Assembly: GCA_017440965.1 (NCBI GenBank)
Contig: JAFSGH010000021.1
Coordinates: 1 to 55,465, forward strand
Length of the DNA: 55,465 nt
From: Clostridia bacterium
GTDB lineage: Bacteria > Bacillota > Clostridia > Oscillospirales > Acutalibacteraceae
Direction of reading: 5' to 3'
Positions within the stretch are counted from its first letter, which is position 1. The number at the start of each line of letters is the position of its first letter. This document shows, one piece after another, positions 17,617 through 26,504 of the stretch. The notes beneath the pieces are model-generated. The model was not told the DNA's origin. It saw only the letters and a program-made list of their open reading frames with translations, and made no database searches. Made by a program: the position numbers and the translations under genes.

Positions 17617-20600
17617 GTGAAAAATAATTCATCACAGAACAGATTTGCAAGAATTACTGCAAAGGTAATAGTTATATTACTTGCTGTAGTTATGTCCCTT
17701 TCTGTTCTTCCCACTTTGTCGGCAGATATTCTTCCGTCAGCTTCGGCTGCATCGGAATTATATTCCATTCCTGCCAATGCTAATCTTACAGATGTAAACA
17801 ACAAGCTTGCTTCTTATCCTGCAGGCAGTGTTGTTGATGTTACCATGCTTGGCGATGTTGTTATCACCGTAAGCGGTGATACGCATTCCTCAGGCTTTAC
17901 CGGTATTATCGTTCCTGCAAATATTACGGTTAATCTTTTTATGAACGGTAAATCAATAAAGCTTGACCGTCCCTCAGGCGGTGCATGGCAGTTGCCTTAT
18001 GTTTACGGTATTCATAATAAGGGTACTCTTAACATTTACAGCGGTGCAAACGCATCAGGTACAAATACTGCTGCGGCTATCAGCCTTGTGAATGTAAGAA
18101 CAGGAATGAGCCCTGATTCAAAGCGTGAGATTTCCTTCTGTGCTCTTGAGGCTGTTCATAATGAAGGGACTCTTTCAATCAATAAGGGTGTTAATATCAC
18201 TGTTACTTCACAGCTCCATTATGACAAGGTAAATACCGGCGGTAGCTTAACAAACCAGGACAGTGCACAGGTAGCTTCAGGTGCAACAGGTGTTTATAAT
18301 ACATCTTCTGCTGCAAGCTGTGTATTAAAGGGTGTTACGATGAATGTATATGCTATGGCAGAAGGTACATTCTCGTCTAACAGCAACGGCGGCGGTTATA
18401 CAGACTCTGTTGCTGTAGCATACGGTGTTTACGGCGGTGATGTTACTTTACAGAGTGACTCCAAGGTTACTGTTACATCTCAGGGCAATCATTCAAGAGA
18501 TACATATATGGGCTCTGCAAGTGACGGTAAGTCATACATTACTTCTGTAGCGTACGGTGTCGCTTCAAACGGAACAGTAAATATCACCGGTGCAACAATT
18601 ACCCATGACGCAAATATCAATAACTCCGATGCTGTTAAATCAGACGGAAACGGACGCCAGTATCTTTATTCCGGCGGTGTATTCACATTAGCAGGTAAAT
18701 CTCCCGTAATGCCTGATGCTACCATCACAACTCCCAATGAGGATTGTATGAATACAGGTGACGGTGCCGTTACATACAGAAAGGGTGCGGTTGCTACCTG
18801 TTCCGAGATGATCAATAATGCTACTGCTATTGTTGATTATATGAGAAGCTTCAGAGACCATCATGTTCAGGTTCCTGTATCAAATGTTTCAGCCGGTACA
18901 TTCATTGATGAAGCACATAACGGCTATTCTACAAATATGGCAACCTCTGTCAATGCAATTCCTACCGGAATCACAAGAGGTGCAACAGACGGCACAAACA
19001 GAGTTCACATTATCTACAGATATTGGGTAGATCAGAACAGATCTGCTATTGATACATCTATTGTAGGTACGGAAGGAAATGTAGGTTTTTCATATTCACC
19101 TCTTACAGACGGTACAAATGTTGTAAAATCTCTTGTTACATTAAAGGGTGTTACATCACAGACTAATCTTACAAAGAATCCCGATGCTGCTATTCAGTAT
19201 CTTTCAGGTGCAGACAGCAATAACAGCTATTATTGGAAGCTCATTGATGTAGCTTATGCTCAGCCCTCTGCTGCATTCTCAGATTATGTTGTTACTTCCA
19301 CTGCAAACAGAGGTACTGTATTCCAGAACCTTGCTGCACAGAATGCAAATCAGGGCTCTGCTCCCGCAGCTAACGGTCCTATCTATATATTTGTTGACTA
19401 TGCAAGAATCGAGCCTTCCTCAATAAAGGTAAAGGTCGGTACATCAAACATTGCAACAACAACATATACAGGTTATCCCATCAAGGCAACCGATATCGGT
19501 CTTAAGATCCTTGACTCAATTTATGAGACTGATTTTACAAGCGAATATAATGTTGACTTTGACAATAGTGAGCTTATCCCCGTTAAATTCTCCTATGTCG
19601 GTACAAATACTGCAGGTGTAGACGAAAGCAACAGCTCAGGTCAGCTTCCCACAAACGCAGGTACATATGAGGTCACCCTTCATATCACTGAGAGTATAAC
19701 ATATGATAAGAATCCTAAGATCAATAAGAACAGATACGGACTTGAGCATAAGTTTACTCTTGTTATTGATCAGGCCCCTGTTCTCAGAGGAACTCTTCCT
19801 GAGTCCGTTACTCTTACCTACGGTCAGAAGCTCAGCGAGGTAATTCTTCTGTCAACATATGACGGTATGGGAATTGCAAACGACGGCAATATTGCAGGTA
19901 CATTTGAATTCACAAACAACTCTGACGCAACTGCATTCAAAAATGTAGGCGAGAATGTTGTTTCAATTACCTGGAAGCCCAAATATGAAGGAACTGTCAA
20001 TACTAAGAACTATAAGGAAACGACTTTTAATGTTGGATATACCGTTAACAAGGCAAAGCTTTCTATCAGACCTAATGCTGCAGCTGTAGTATACGGTAAT
20101 GAAACATTTGACACTCCTTACAGCGTAACCATTAACGGTCTTGTTGCAAATGACAATACCGATACAGTAAAGAAAACAATTACTAATGCTCTTAACTTTA
20201 TGATACTTAAGGGTACGGAATATAATCCTTATGTTGCAGGTGAAGTTGCTGTAGGCTCTTACAGCATCAGAGCTACATTTACAGATGTTCCCGCTTTGCT
20301 TTCAAACTATGAATATGAATTGATCTACGGTCTTGAAGGAAATCCCGAAGGAAATCTTAAGGTTTCACAGAGAGCAATTTCCGTAATAGCAAAGGCTACC
20401 AACAGAGAATATGCTCCCGATGATTACACTGCAACAGTAACATTTACGATTTCTGACGGAAAATTCGGCGTAGACGATGTTCGTATACTTGCTGCAGCCG
20501 GCGGACTTTCAGATAACAATGCAGGTACAAGAGAAGTAAGCGGTATTACAAAGCAGGCTGTTGCTGATCTTGTTACAGGCGGTGCCGGTAAGAACTACTA

Positions 20601-23600
20601 TGTGGCAGACGTAAAATATGAGACAGGAAATACTCTTCTTGTTGAAATTTCAAAGTGTGTGCCCGTCGCAACGACCCCTGTTATTGCTGAAATGTTCTAT
20701 CAGAGAGGAAGAACTCTCAAGGATATCGAGCTTTCAGGCTCAACCACCTCAGTAGAAGGCTCATGGCAGTGGGTGGATGCAACCATTAATCCCACAGTTG
20801 CTGTTTCCTCCTACAAGGCACAGTTTGTTCCCACTGATACAAGAAACTATGAAATTAAGGTCGTTGATGTTTCAGTTAAGGTAAAGGCTACTCCTGTTGT
20901 TATCTCTTACACAGGCAATGTTTCCTACGGTGATAATATCCCTAATATCACAGCTTATACATATAAATCCGATCTTGATCCTACATTTAATATTGAAGCT
21001 GTAATCACATCAGGTAATATTACTCCTTATACAACCTATGAAAAGGGATCACCTGTTGTAGAAGGCGGTTATCCTGTTGAAATTTCAGCTCCCAACTTTG
21101 TTGATACAAACGGAAACTACATTTTCTCAACCGAAAACGGTGTAATTAATGTTTCTCCCAGACTTATTACCTTCAACGTTCAGAATACTTCAGTAGTTTA
21201 CGGTGAAAACTTTGCTCCCTCTGCATCCAATGTTACTGTTACCTTTGATGAGTCTCTTCTTGTAGGTACAGACACTATAGAGGATATAACAGCAAACGGC
21301 AATGAGCCTACATTCGAGTATTCAACCGATTTCAGATACATTGATAACTATCAGGTTGGTACATACACCATCAAGGCTACTCCTAACTTTACTACATCTG
21401 CAAACTATTCCGTAACATCTGTTCCCGGTACGCTTACAGTTACCAAGGCTTCACTTGTTATCAAGGCAGATGATATCACTCTTGAATACGGCAGTCCCAT
21501 TCCCGAAAACATTTCTTCTGCTTTTGAGGTCGTCGGTGCAAAGAGAAACGAAACTGTTGAGGATGTTGTTTCTTCCGGTTATATCAAGGTTGATACAGTA
21601 TATGAGAAGGGCTCACCCGTTAATACAGACGGATATCCCATTACAGTTGATGTTGCTAACGCAGTATTCAATAACTACATCGTAAATGTACAGCACGGTA
21701 CAGTTACCGTAGTAAAGGCAACTCCCAAGGTAATTACTCTTCCCACTGCAACTATAGTACACGGTCAGACACTTGCTGATGCAAAGTTTACAGGCGGTGA
21801 GGTTGAAAACAACATTGCAGGTAAGTATATTTATAATGCTGCAGCAACAGCACCCGCTTACCGTGCAGATGCTTATACTATTTATACAGCAACCTTCGTT
21901 CCCTCAGATACAGTAAACTATAACACTGTAACAGGTCTTTATGTATCTCTTACTGTTACAAAGAAGCCCGTAACAGGTGCTCTTTCCGTAGCAGGTATTC
22001 CTATGGTAGGTGAGACACTTACAGTAGATGTTTCAGGTCTTGATCCTGATGAGATTGGCGTTTATACACTTACATGGTATAACGGCTCAGGTGCAGTGAT
22101 CGGCACAGGAGACCAGCTGAAGCTTACAGATGCTCATAAACTTCAGGAGCTTAAGGTAACAGCAGTTGCAAATGCTCCTTACACAGGCGAGATCGTATGT
22201 GTAACAACAACTATCGCTCCTTCTCTTACAAGCGTTGAGACTGTTCTCGGTAAGGATGTTTACGATACTTACTTTGAGCTTGCAGGTCTTTCTGAGTATC
22301 TCGGCGAAGCATCATATGTTTATAATGCTCAGCCTCACTACATTGAATTCCAGAGAGATAACAGCAGTCTTTCAAGTGTAGCAATAGGTGATGTTACCGT
22401 TAAGTATAACGGCTCTACAGCGGCTCCCACGAAGGTAGGTTATTACACGGTTACAATCGACATTGCAACTCCTTCCGATGTGGATCTTACACAGGTTCAG
22501 TTTGTTGACGGCGTTTCAATGGTTGGTAATAAGGTAGTTTACTCTCCCATTTCAAACTACAAGATCGGTACTCTTGTTATCACTCCCGCTCCCTATTATG
22601 TAAATCTTGTTGTTCTTGATAAGGTTTATGACGGTACAGGAACTGCAACTGCAGAGATCAAAGAGCAGTACGGTGCATGCGAGCTTACAGGCGGCGGTTA
22701 CGATGATGTATCATTTGATGAGGAAACTGCAGTTTATTACTTCTCCAATCCTACGGTAGGTGCTGACAAGGATGTATTTGTAAACAATGCACAGCTTAAG
22801 GGTGCAGCTGCTGACAACTATGAGATCCAGCTTGCAGTTCTCAATGATGCAAAGGCAGATATTACTAAGAGAACTCTTAAGGTCAAGGTTATTCCCGTTG
22901 AAAGAGAGTACGAGGAAAAGAACTATTATGTAGACCTCAGCTTTGAACCCGTAGCAAATACTGTAGCTGAAGGTGATGACGGTCTTGTATATGTAAACGA
23001 AGCTCTCGTTCAGGGTGCTATCGATAATTACAGAGCAGGCTTAAGAAATGTTACCGTATCAGGTGCAGTTCTTACCGGCTCAAAGGCTGCAAACTATGAT
23101 CTTGAGCTTGTAAATCTTGACGGTCTTACAGTTCAGATCCTTAAGGCAACTCCCTCATATCCCATCCCGATGACAGATGTTCTCTACTATGACAGTGCAA
23201 GACCTCTTAATGCTATCTCTCTCGGAGACAGCCGTTGGAGCTGGGATGCATCCGTCAGAAATGATGTTCCCGGTGCAGGTGTTCACACATATAAGGCTGT
23301 TTACACTCCCGATGATACTCTCAACTTTGCAACTGTTGAGTATGATGTTGAGCTTGAGATCCTTAAGACAACAGTTACTATCACAGCAGCAAACTTTACC
23401 GTAACATACGGTGATATCGAACCCACCTACTACTATTCAGTTACAGGTCTTACAGGTGCAGATACCATTAAGAATTCTGTTGACGGCTATGTTCTTATGA
23501 ACTGCTCATATAAGGCAGGCAGCGATGTCGGTGTATATGATGTTGTTCTTACAGGTGCTTTTGAAAGCGATAACTATTCATTCGTTTATAAGAACGGTAA

Positions 23601-24513
23601 GGTTACCGTAAACAAGAGAGCAGCTTATGTCGAGGCAATTGCAGAAGACAGACAGTATGAGCCCGGCAATCTTAATGTAAATGTTACCTTCTCTGCACTT
23701 ACAAACCTTTACGGAACTGACAGCACAAGCCTCTTCCTTGAAGGTACATTCCCCCTTGTCGGTACTATCGAGGATGAAAATGCCGGTATCAAGAATGTTA
23801 AGTATACTGTTCCCGTTCTTGCAGGTGAAAAGGCAAAGAACTATGACCACAGACTTCTTAACCCCAGTCTTACGGTTGAGATCCAGAAGGCAGTTCTCTC
23901 AGGTGTTGTGCTTCCCAAGTCCGGTGAGGTCTTCTTCGGTCAGAAGCTTAATATGACAGTATTCACATCAAGCTTCGAGGGACACGATTACGGTACATTC
24001 TCAATGGAGAATCCCACCGGAACACCCGAAAAGGTCGGTACATTCTCTGATGTTTATAAGGTTGTATTTACTCCCTATAAGACTCAGAACTATGCAACGA
24101 TCACTCAGTACATCACTCTTACAGTTAAGCCTGCAACTCTTAATGTTGCGATCTCTCTCACAGGTACAGCACAGGTAGGAAAGACCTTGTATGTAATTAC
24201 AAATGATATTCCTGCAAATGCTCATCAGTATCTCTTCTATGAGTGGTACAGAGTAGATTCCCCCGATGCTGATCCCAGAACAGGCTACAAGTTGACTTCC
24301 GGTGTTGATTATTATACACTTACAGAGGCAGACGGCGGCAAGTACATTATGTGTACCGTTACAAACATCAGCGGCTCGCCTTATGAATGCGAAGCAAAGT
24401 GCATAACAGACTCAACAATTGAGGAAGAAACACTTACCTTCTGGCAGAGACTTGTAAACTGGTTCTACAGACTGATTTCAAATATCACTCAGATATTCGG
24501 AAAGCTTATGTAA
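17617..24513 (+). CDS. Giant secreted protein with tandem MBG/Ig-like repeats
   Basis: About 2298 residues. The GTG at 17617 is chosen because an AGAGGAGG site precedes it; a longer frame to 17560 lies inside the leader. A basic N-terminus and hydrophobic segment (about 14-35) form a signal peptide. Residues about 45-440 are rich in Gly/Asn/Thr/Val and in short repeats like V-Y-G-I-H-N-K-G-T-L, suggesting a right-handed beta-solenoid. From about 600 to 2200 there are many Ig-like units of at least three kinds: MBG-type (V-Y-G-D/N, ending N-Y then T-V), YDG-type (V-Y-D-G-T) and units with Y-K-A-x-F-x-P-x-D-T. No LPxTG motif or SLH domain is present; the chain ends in an aromatic amphipathic tail, F-W-Q-R-L-V-N-W-F-Y-R-L. 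Probably a surface adhesin or scaffold; function inferred only. Confidence 0.85.
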   Translation: MKNNSSQNRFARITAKVIVILLAVVMSLSVLPTLSADILPSASAASELYSIPANANLTDVNNKLASYPAGSVVDVTMLGDVVITVSGDTHSSGFTGIIVPANITVNLFMNGKSIKLDRPSGGAWQLPYVYGIHNKGTLNIYSGANASGTNTAAAISLVNVRTGMSPDSKREISFCALEAVHNEGTLSINKGVNITVTSQLHYDKVNTGGSLTNQDSAQVASGATGVYNTSSAASCVLKGVTMNVYAMAEGTFSSNSNGGGYTDSVAVAYGVYGGDVTLQSDSKVTVTSQGNHSRDTYMGSASDGKSYITSVAYGVASNGTVNITGATITHDANINNSDAVKSDGNGRQYLYSGGVFTLAGKSPVMPDATITTPNEDCMNTGDGAVTYRKGAVATCSEMINNATAIVDYMRSFRDHHVQVPVSNVSAGTFIDEAHNGYSTNMATSVNAIPTGITRGATDGTNRVHIIYRYWVDQNRSAIDTSIVGTEGNVGFSYSPLTDGTNVVKSLVTLKGVTSQTNLTKNPDAAIQYLSGADSNNSYYWKLIDVAYAQPSAAFSDYVVTSTANRGTVFQNLAAQNANQGSAPAANGPIYIFVDYARIEPSSIKVKVGTSNIATTTYTGYPIKATDIGLKILDSIYETDFTSEYNVDFDNSELIPVKFSYVGTNTAGVDESNSSGQLPTNAGTYEVTLHITESITYDKNPKINKNRYGLEHKFTLVIDQAPVLRGTLPESVTLTYGQKLSEVILLSTYDGMGIANDGNIAGTFEFTNNSDATAFKNVGENVVSITWKPKYEGTVNTKNYKETTFNVGYTVNKAKLSIRPNAAAVVYGNETFDTPYSVTINGLVANDNTDTVKKTITNALNFMILKGTEYNPYVAGEVAVGSYSIRATFTDVPALLSNYEYELIYGLEGNPEGNLKVSQRAISVIAKATNREYAPDDYTATVTFTISDGKFGVDDVRILAAAGGLSDNNAGTREVSGITKQAVADLVTGGAGKNYYVADVKYETGNTLLVEISKCVPVATTPVIAEMFYQRGRTLKDIELSGSTTSVEGSWQWVDATINPTVAVSSYKAQFVPTDTRNYEIKVVDVSVKVKATPVVISYTGNVSYGDNIPNITAYTYKSDLDPTFNIEAVITSGNITPYTTYEKGSPVVEGGYPVEISAPNFVDTNGNYIFSTENGVINVSPRLITFNVQNTSVVYGENFAPSASNVTVTFDESLLVGTDTIEDITANGNEPTFEYSTDFRYIDNYQVGTYTIKATPNFTTSANYSVTSVPGTLTVTKASLVIKADDITLEYGSPIPENISSAFEVVGAKRNETVEDVVSSGYIKVDTVYEKGSPVNTDGYPITVDVANAVFNNYIVNVQHGTVTVVKATPKVITLPTATIVHGQTLADAKFTGGEVENNIAGKYIYNAAATAPAYRADAYTIYTATFVPSDTVNYNTVTGLYVSLTVTKKPVTGALSVAGIPMVGETLTVDVSGLDPDEIGVYTLTWYNGSGAVIGTGDQLKLTDAHKLQELKVTAVANAPYTGEIVCVTTTIAPSLTSVETVLGKDVYDTYFELAGLSEYLGEASYVYNAQPHYIEFQRDNSSLSSVAIGDVTVKYNGSTAAPTKVGYYTVTIDIATPSDVDLTQVQFVDGVSMVGNKVVYSPISNYKIGTLVITPAPYYVNLVVLDKVYDGTGTATAEIKEQYGACELTGGGYDDVSFDEETAVYYFSNPTVGADKDVFVNNAQLKGAAADNYEIQLAVLNDAKADITKRTLKVKVIPVEREYEEKNYYVDLSFEPVANTVAEGDDGLVYVNEALVQGAIDNYRAGLRNVTVSGAVLTGSKAANYDLELVNLDGLTVQILKATPSYPIPMTDVLYYDSARPLNAISLGDSRWSWDASVRNDVPGAGVHTYKAVYTPDDTLNFATVEYDVELEILKTTVTITAANFTVTYGDIEPTYYYSVTGLTGADTIKNSVDGYVLMNCSYKAGSDVGVYDVVLTGAFESDNYSFVYKNGKVTVNKRAAYVEAIAEDRQYEPGNLNVNVTFSALTNLYGTDSTSLFLEGTFPLVGTIEDENAGIKNVKYTVPVLAGEKAKNYDHRLLNPSLTVEIQKAVLSGVVLPKSGEVFFGQKLNMTVFTSSFEGHDYGTFSMENPTGTPEKVGTFSDVYKVVFTPYKTQNYATITQYITLTVKPATLNVAISLTGTAQVGKTLYVITNDIPANAHQYLFYEWYRVDSPDADPRTGYKLTSGVDYYTLTEADGGKYIMCTVTNISGSPYECEAKCITDSTIEEETLTFWQRLVNWFYRLISNITQIFGKLM

Positions 24514-24532
24514 GCGTTATATTCTGAAAAAT

Positions 24533-24566
24533 GCAGCTGTCCTTCGGGGCAGCTGCTGTTTTTTTG
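24533..24566 (+). terminator. Strong terminator after the giant gene
   Basis: A 10-bp stem (24533-24542 with 24547-24556, one T-G pair) closed by a UUCG tetraloop and followed by a T run. Confidence 0.92.
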
Positions 24567-24626
24567 CATATCCGATTGACATAGGGGGAATATATATATT
24601 AAAATATATATAAAGGAGTGTGCAGT

Positions 24627-24827
24627 ATGGCAGTAAGACTTAATGAAAACAGGGAAGTAGTCGAAAAAGTCAAAGAGGGACTGAAAAAAAAGGACGGTTA
24701 CTGTCCTTGCAGGATACCTAAAACTGAAGAGTATAAGTGCATATGTAAGGAATTCCGTGAGCAGATCGCAGATCCTGATTTTGAAGGTTATTGCCATTGT
24801 ATGCTTTACTATAAATCTAAGGACTGA
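24627..24827 (+). CDS. Small ferredoxin:thioredoxin reductase catalytic-subunit-like protein
   Basis: A 66-residue protein starting at the ATG 24627 behind an AAAGGAG site (upstream GTG at 24618 overlaps that site). Six cysteines form three pairs: C-P-C at about 27-29, C-I-C at about 41-43 and C-H-C at about 59-61, followed by M-L-Y-Y-K. This is the pattern of the catalytic chain of ferredoxin:thioredoxin reductase, where a 4Fe-4S cluster next to a disulfide passes electrons from ferredoxin to thioredoxin. The spacing here is 9 and 15 residues, against 16 and 8 in the plant enzyme, but the total between the first and last pair is equal. The thioredoxin gene follows after 15 bases, which supports the role. 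No variable (alpha) subunit gene is seen. Confidence 0.8.
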   Translation: MAVRLNENREVVEKVKEGLKKKDGYCPCRIPKTEEYKCICKEFREQIADPDFEGYCHCMLYYKSKD

Positions 24828-24842
24828 AAAGGAGTTTTTTAT

Positions 24843-25154
24843 ATGGCAGTATTAAAGGTAGATCATTCAAATTTCAAACAGACAGTATCAGATAATCCCG
24901 GAAAGGTCATTCTCGATTTCTGGGCAGAGTGGTGCGGTCCCTGTAAGATGATAGCTCCTCTTGTTGAGGAGATTTCTGAGGCTCATCCTGAAATTACCTT
25001 CTGTAAGGTAAACGTAGATGACGAGCCTGCTATCGCGGCAGCTTACGGCATTATGTCTATTCCTACGCTTATCAAATTTGAAGGCGGAAAAGCGGTCGAT
25101 CAGAATGTGGGTTATTCGGGAAAAGAGATTCTTGAAGCCTGGATATTGAAATAA
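24843..25154 (+). CDS. trxA: Thioredoxin
   Basis: Cytoplasmic dithiol reductant of 103 residues, normal length. The active site W-C-G-P-C-K lies at about 30-35, preceded by V-I-L-D-F-W-A-E, and the cis-proline is in S-I-P-T-L (about 72-76). The ATG follows AAGGAG. Linked to the preceding reductase-like gene, so it is likely that this thioredoxin is charged by ferredoxin rather than NADPH. The GH43-like gene follows after 10 bases in the same direction. Confidence 0.96.
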   Translation: MAVLKVDHSNFKQTVSDNPGKVILDFWAEWCGPCKMIAPLVEEISEAHPEITFCKVNVDDEPAIAAAYGIMSIPTLIKFEGGKAVDQNVGYSGKEILEAWILK

Positions 25155-25164
25155 GGAGAGTTTT

Positions 25165-26097
25165 ATGCCGTATTTAAGTGTTCATTTCAGAGAAAAACTT
25201 ACTGTTGACGGTGAGCAGGTCCATTTTGCAGTATCAGCAGACGGCTTTAACTGGGAGGCATTAAACGAAGGAAATCCGGTACTTTGGAGTAAGCTCGGCT
25301 CGGGCGGTGTCCGTGATATAGAGATAATAAGAAGAGCGGACGGCGGTTTTTCGATTCTTGCAACAGATCTGTGTGTTGTAAAAAGAATGGATGAAGAGCA
25401 TAATATCGATTGGAAGGATATAAACCATAACGGAAGTAAGTGTCTGTGTTATTGGGAGAGCGATGATCTGATCGAGTTTTCAGAGCAAAAGCTTTTGTAT
25501 TTCGGAAGAGACGATTTCGGTTGCCTATGGGCTCCCGAGATCACATATGACAGTGAAAATGATGAGTATCTTATTCATTGGGGCTCTACGGTAAAGGATG
25601 ACGGCTTTGAGCATATGTCGATATATTGCTGTAAGACCAAGGATTTCAGAAACTTTTCGTATCCTGAGCTTTTCTTTACAAAGAAAAATGAGATACTTGA
25701 TTCACACCTTATGAAGCATGGGGATAAATGGCACTTATTTTATAAGAATGCAAATGATCCCTCCGGAAATATGCACGAGACCTCGGATAACATAAGAGGA
25801 CCCTTCACTCACGATGATGAATTCGATGCTCTTATAAGATATTATACGAACGGCGGCTCTTATGAGGGGGCAACTACATATACACTTCCTGACGGAAGAT
25901 GGTGTCTTATGCTCGATTTCTTTGGTTGTCCTAAGGATAAAATGGGATATGTTCCCTTTGTTTCAAAGAAATCCGGTGACTGCGCATTTAAAAGAGCTGA
26001 CAGTGAATTCAGCTTTCCGTACGGATTCAAGCACGGCAGATTTATAGAGATTACTGTCGAAGAGTATGACAGACTGAAAAAACATTATAACAAATAA
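25165..26097 (+). CDS. GH43-like glycoside hydrolase (five-bladed propeller), cytoplasmic
   Basis: A 310-residue protein without signal peptide. Repeating blades such as H-F-A-V-S-A-D-G-F-N-W, G-G-F-S-I-L-A-T-D-L, W-A-P-E-I-T-Y-D and K-W-H-L-F-Y-K-N resemble GH43 arabinosidases and xylosidases. The acidic residues in W-A-P-E-I, L-D-S-H-L and S-Y-E-G-A-T-T are candidates for catalytic positions, since GH43 uses two aspartates and one glutamate in such contexts. The substrate cannot be named; being cytoplasmic, it would act on imported oligosaccharides. It is co-directional with trxA after 10 bases, and a terminator follows. Confidence 0.7.
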   Translation: MPYLSVHFREKLTVDGEQVHFAVSADGFNWEALNEGNPVLWSKLGSGGVRDIEIIRRADGGFSILATDLCVVKRMDEEHNIDWKDINHNGSKCLCYWESDDLIEFSEQKLLYFGRDDFGCLWAPEITYDSENDEYLIHWGSTVKDDGFEHMSIYCCKTKDFRNFSYPELFFTKKNEILDSHLMKHGDKWHLFYKNANDPSGNMHETSDNIRGPFTHDDEFDALIRYYTNGGSYEGATTYTLPDGRWCLMLDFFGCPKDKMGYVPFVSKKSGDCAFKRADSEFSFPYGFKHGRFIEITVEEYDRLKKHYNK

Positions 26098-26106
26098 TTG
26101 AACTGC

Positions 26107-26142
26107 AAGAACCGATTAAAAATATTAATCGGTTCTTTGTTT
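26107..26142 (+). terminator. Terminator after the GH43-like gene
   Basis: A 12-bp perfect stem (26107-26118 with 26126-26137) and a T-rich tail, just ahead of the T-box promoter. Confidence 0.85.
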
Positions 26143-26173
26143 ATCTTTCATAATTGCTTTTTTTGCAAAACTA

Positions 26174-26202
26174 TTGACTTGTAGCCTTGGATTTAGTATA
26201 CT
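26174..26202 (+). promoter_or_regulatory. Promoter of the first T-box unit
   Basis: TTGACT at 26174-26179 and TATACT at 26197-26202 with a 17-base spacer. Confidence 0.8.
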
Positions 26203-26209
26203 TCATTCA

Positions 26210-26484
26210 ATATAAAAAATGCAGTGATGATATTAAGACCGTTTAATTTCAGTTTTCAGAGAGCCGTCGGGTGGTGTAAGACGGTAACAGGTTTTTCGGT
26301 TTGTCTCGTATCGGAGTACGGTTCCTGAACCCCGCTTTGCGGTGTATAGGGAACTGCGGCAGGTTCCGTTATCATGACCTAAGGCTTGAAAGAGTCTGAT
26401 AAGCGGCTGTTTTACAGCAATCCGGGTGGTACCGCGGTAGATTATTATCGTCCCTGAAACTGAGTTTCGGGGATTTATTTTTTT
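26210..26484 (+). promoter_or_regulatory. T-box leader (best-guess specifier CUC, leucine)
   Basis: tRNA-sensing leader in which uncharged tRNA stabilises an antiterminator. Seen directly: the AGAGAG bulge followed by a stem-loop with G-G-T-G-G in the loop (about 26259-26284), the T-box core G-G-G-T-G-G-T-A-C-C-G-C-G-G (26424-26437) and a terminator stem 26451-26460/26464-26473 with a long T run. Folding stem I by eye pairs 26229-26232 with 26309-26312 and 26238-26241 with 26297-26300; the codon just before the lower helix, followed by G as usual, is CTC at 26305-26307. GTC (26303-26305) is a less likely reading. The T-box UGGU fits a tRNA with A at position 73, as in Leu, Ile and Val tRNAs. 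Confidence 0.85.
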
Positions 26485-26504
26485 GCTGAAAAGGAGAATA
26501 CAGT

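Noticed and set aside
26297-26318. ATC at 26310-26312 as the specifier of the first T-box
   Set aside because: Its bases are used in the 26229-26232/26309-26312 helix in the fold that matches the second leader; CTC fits the loop better. Kept open pending computed folding.
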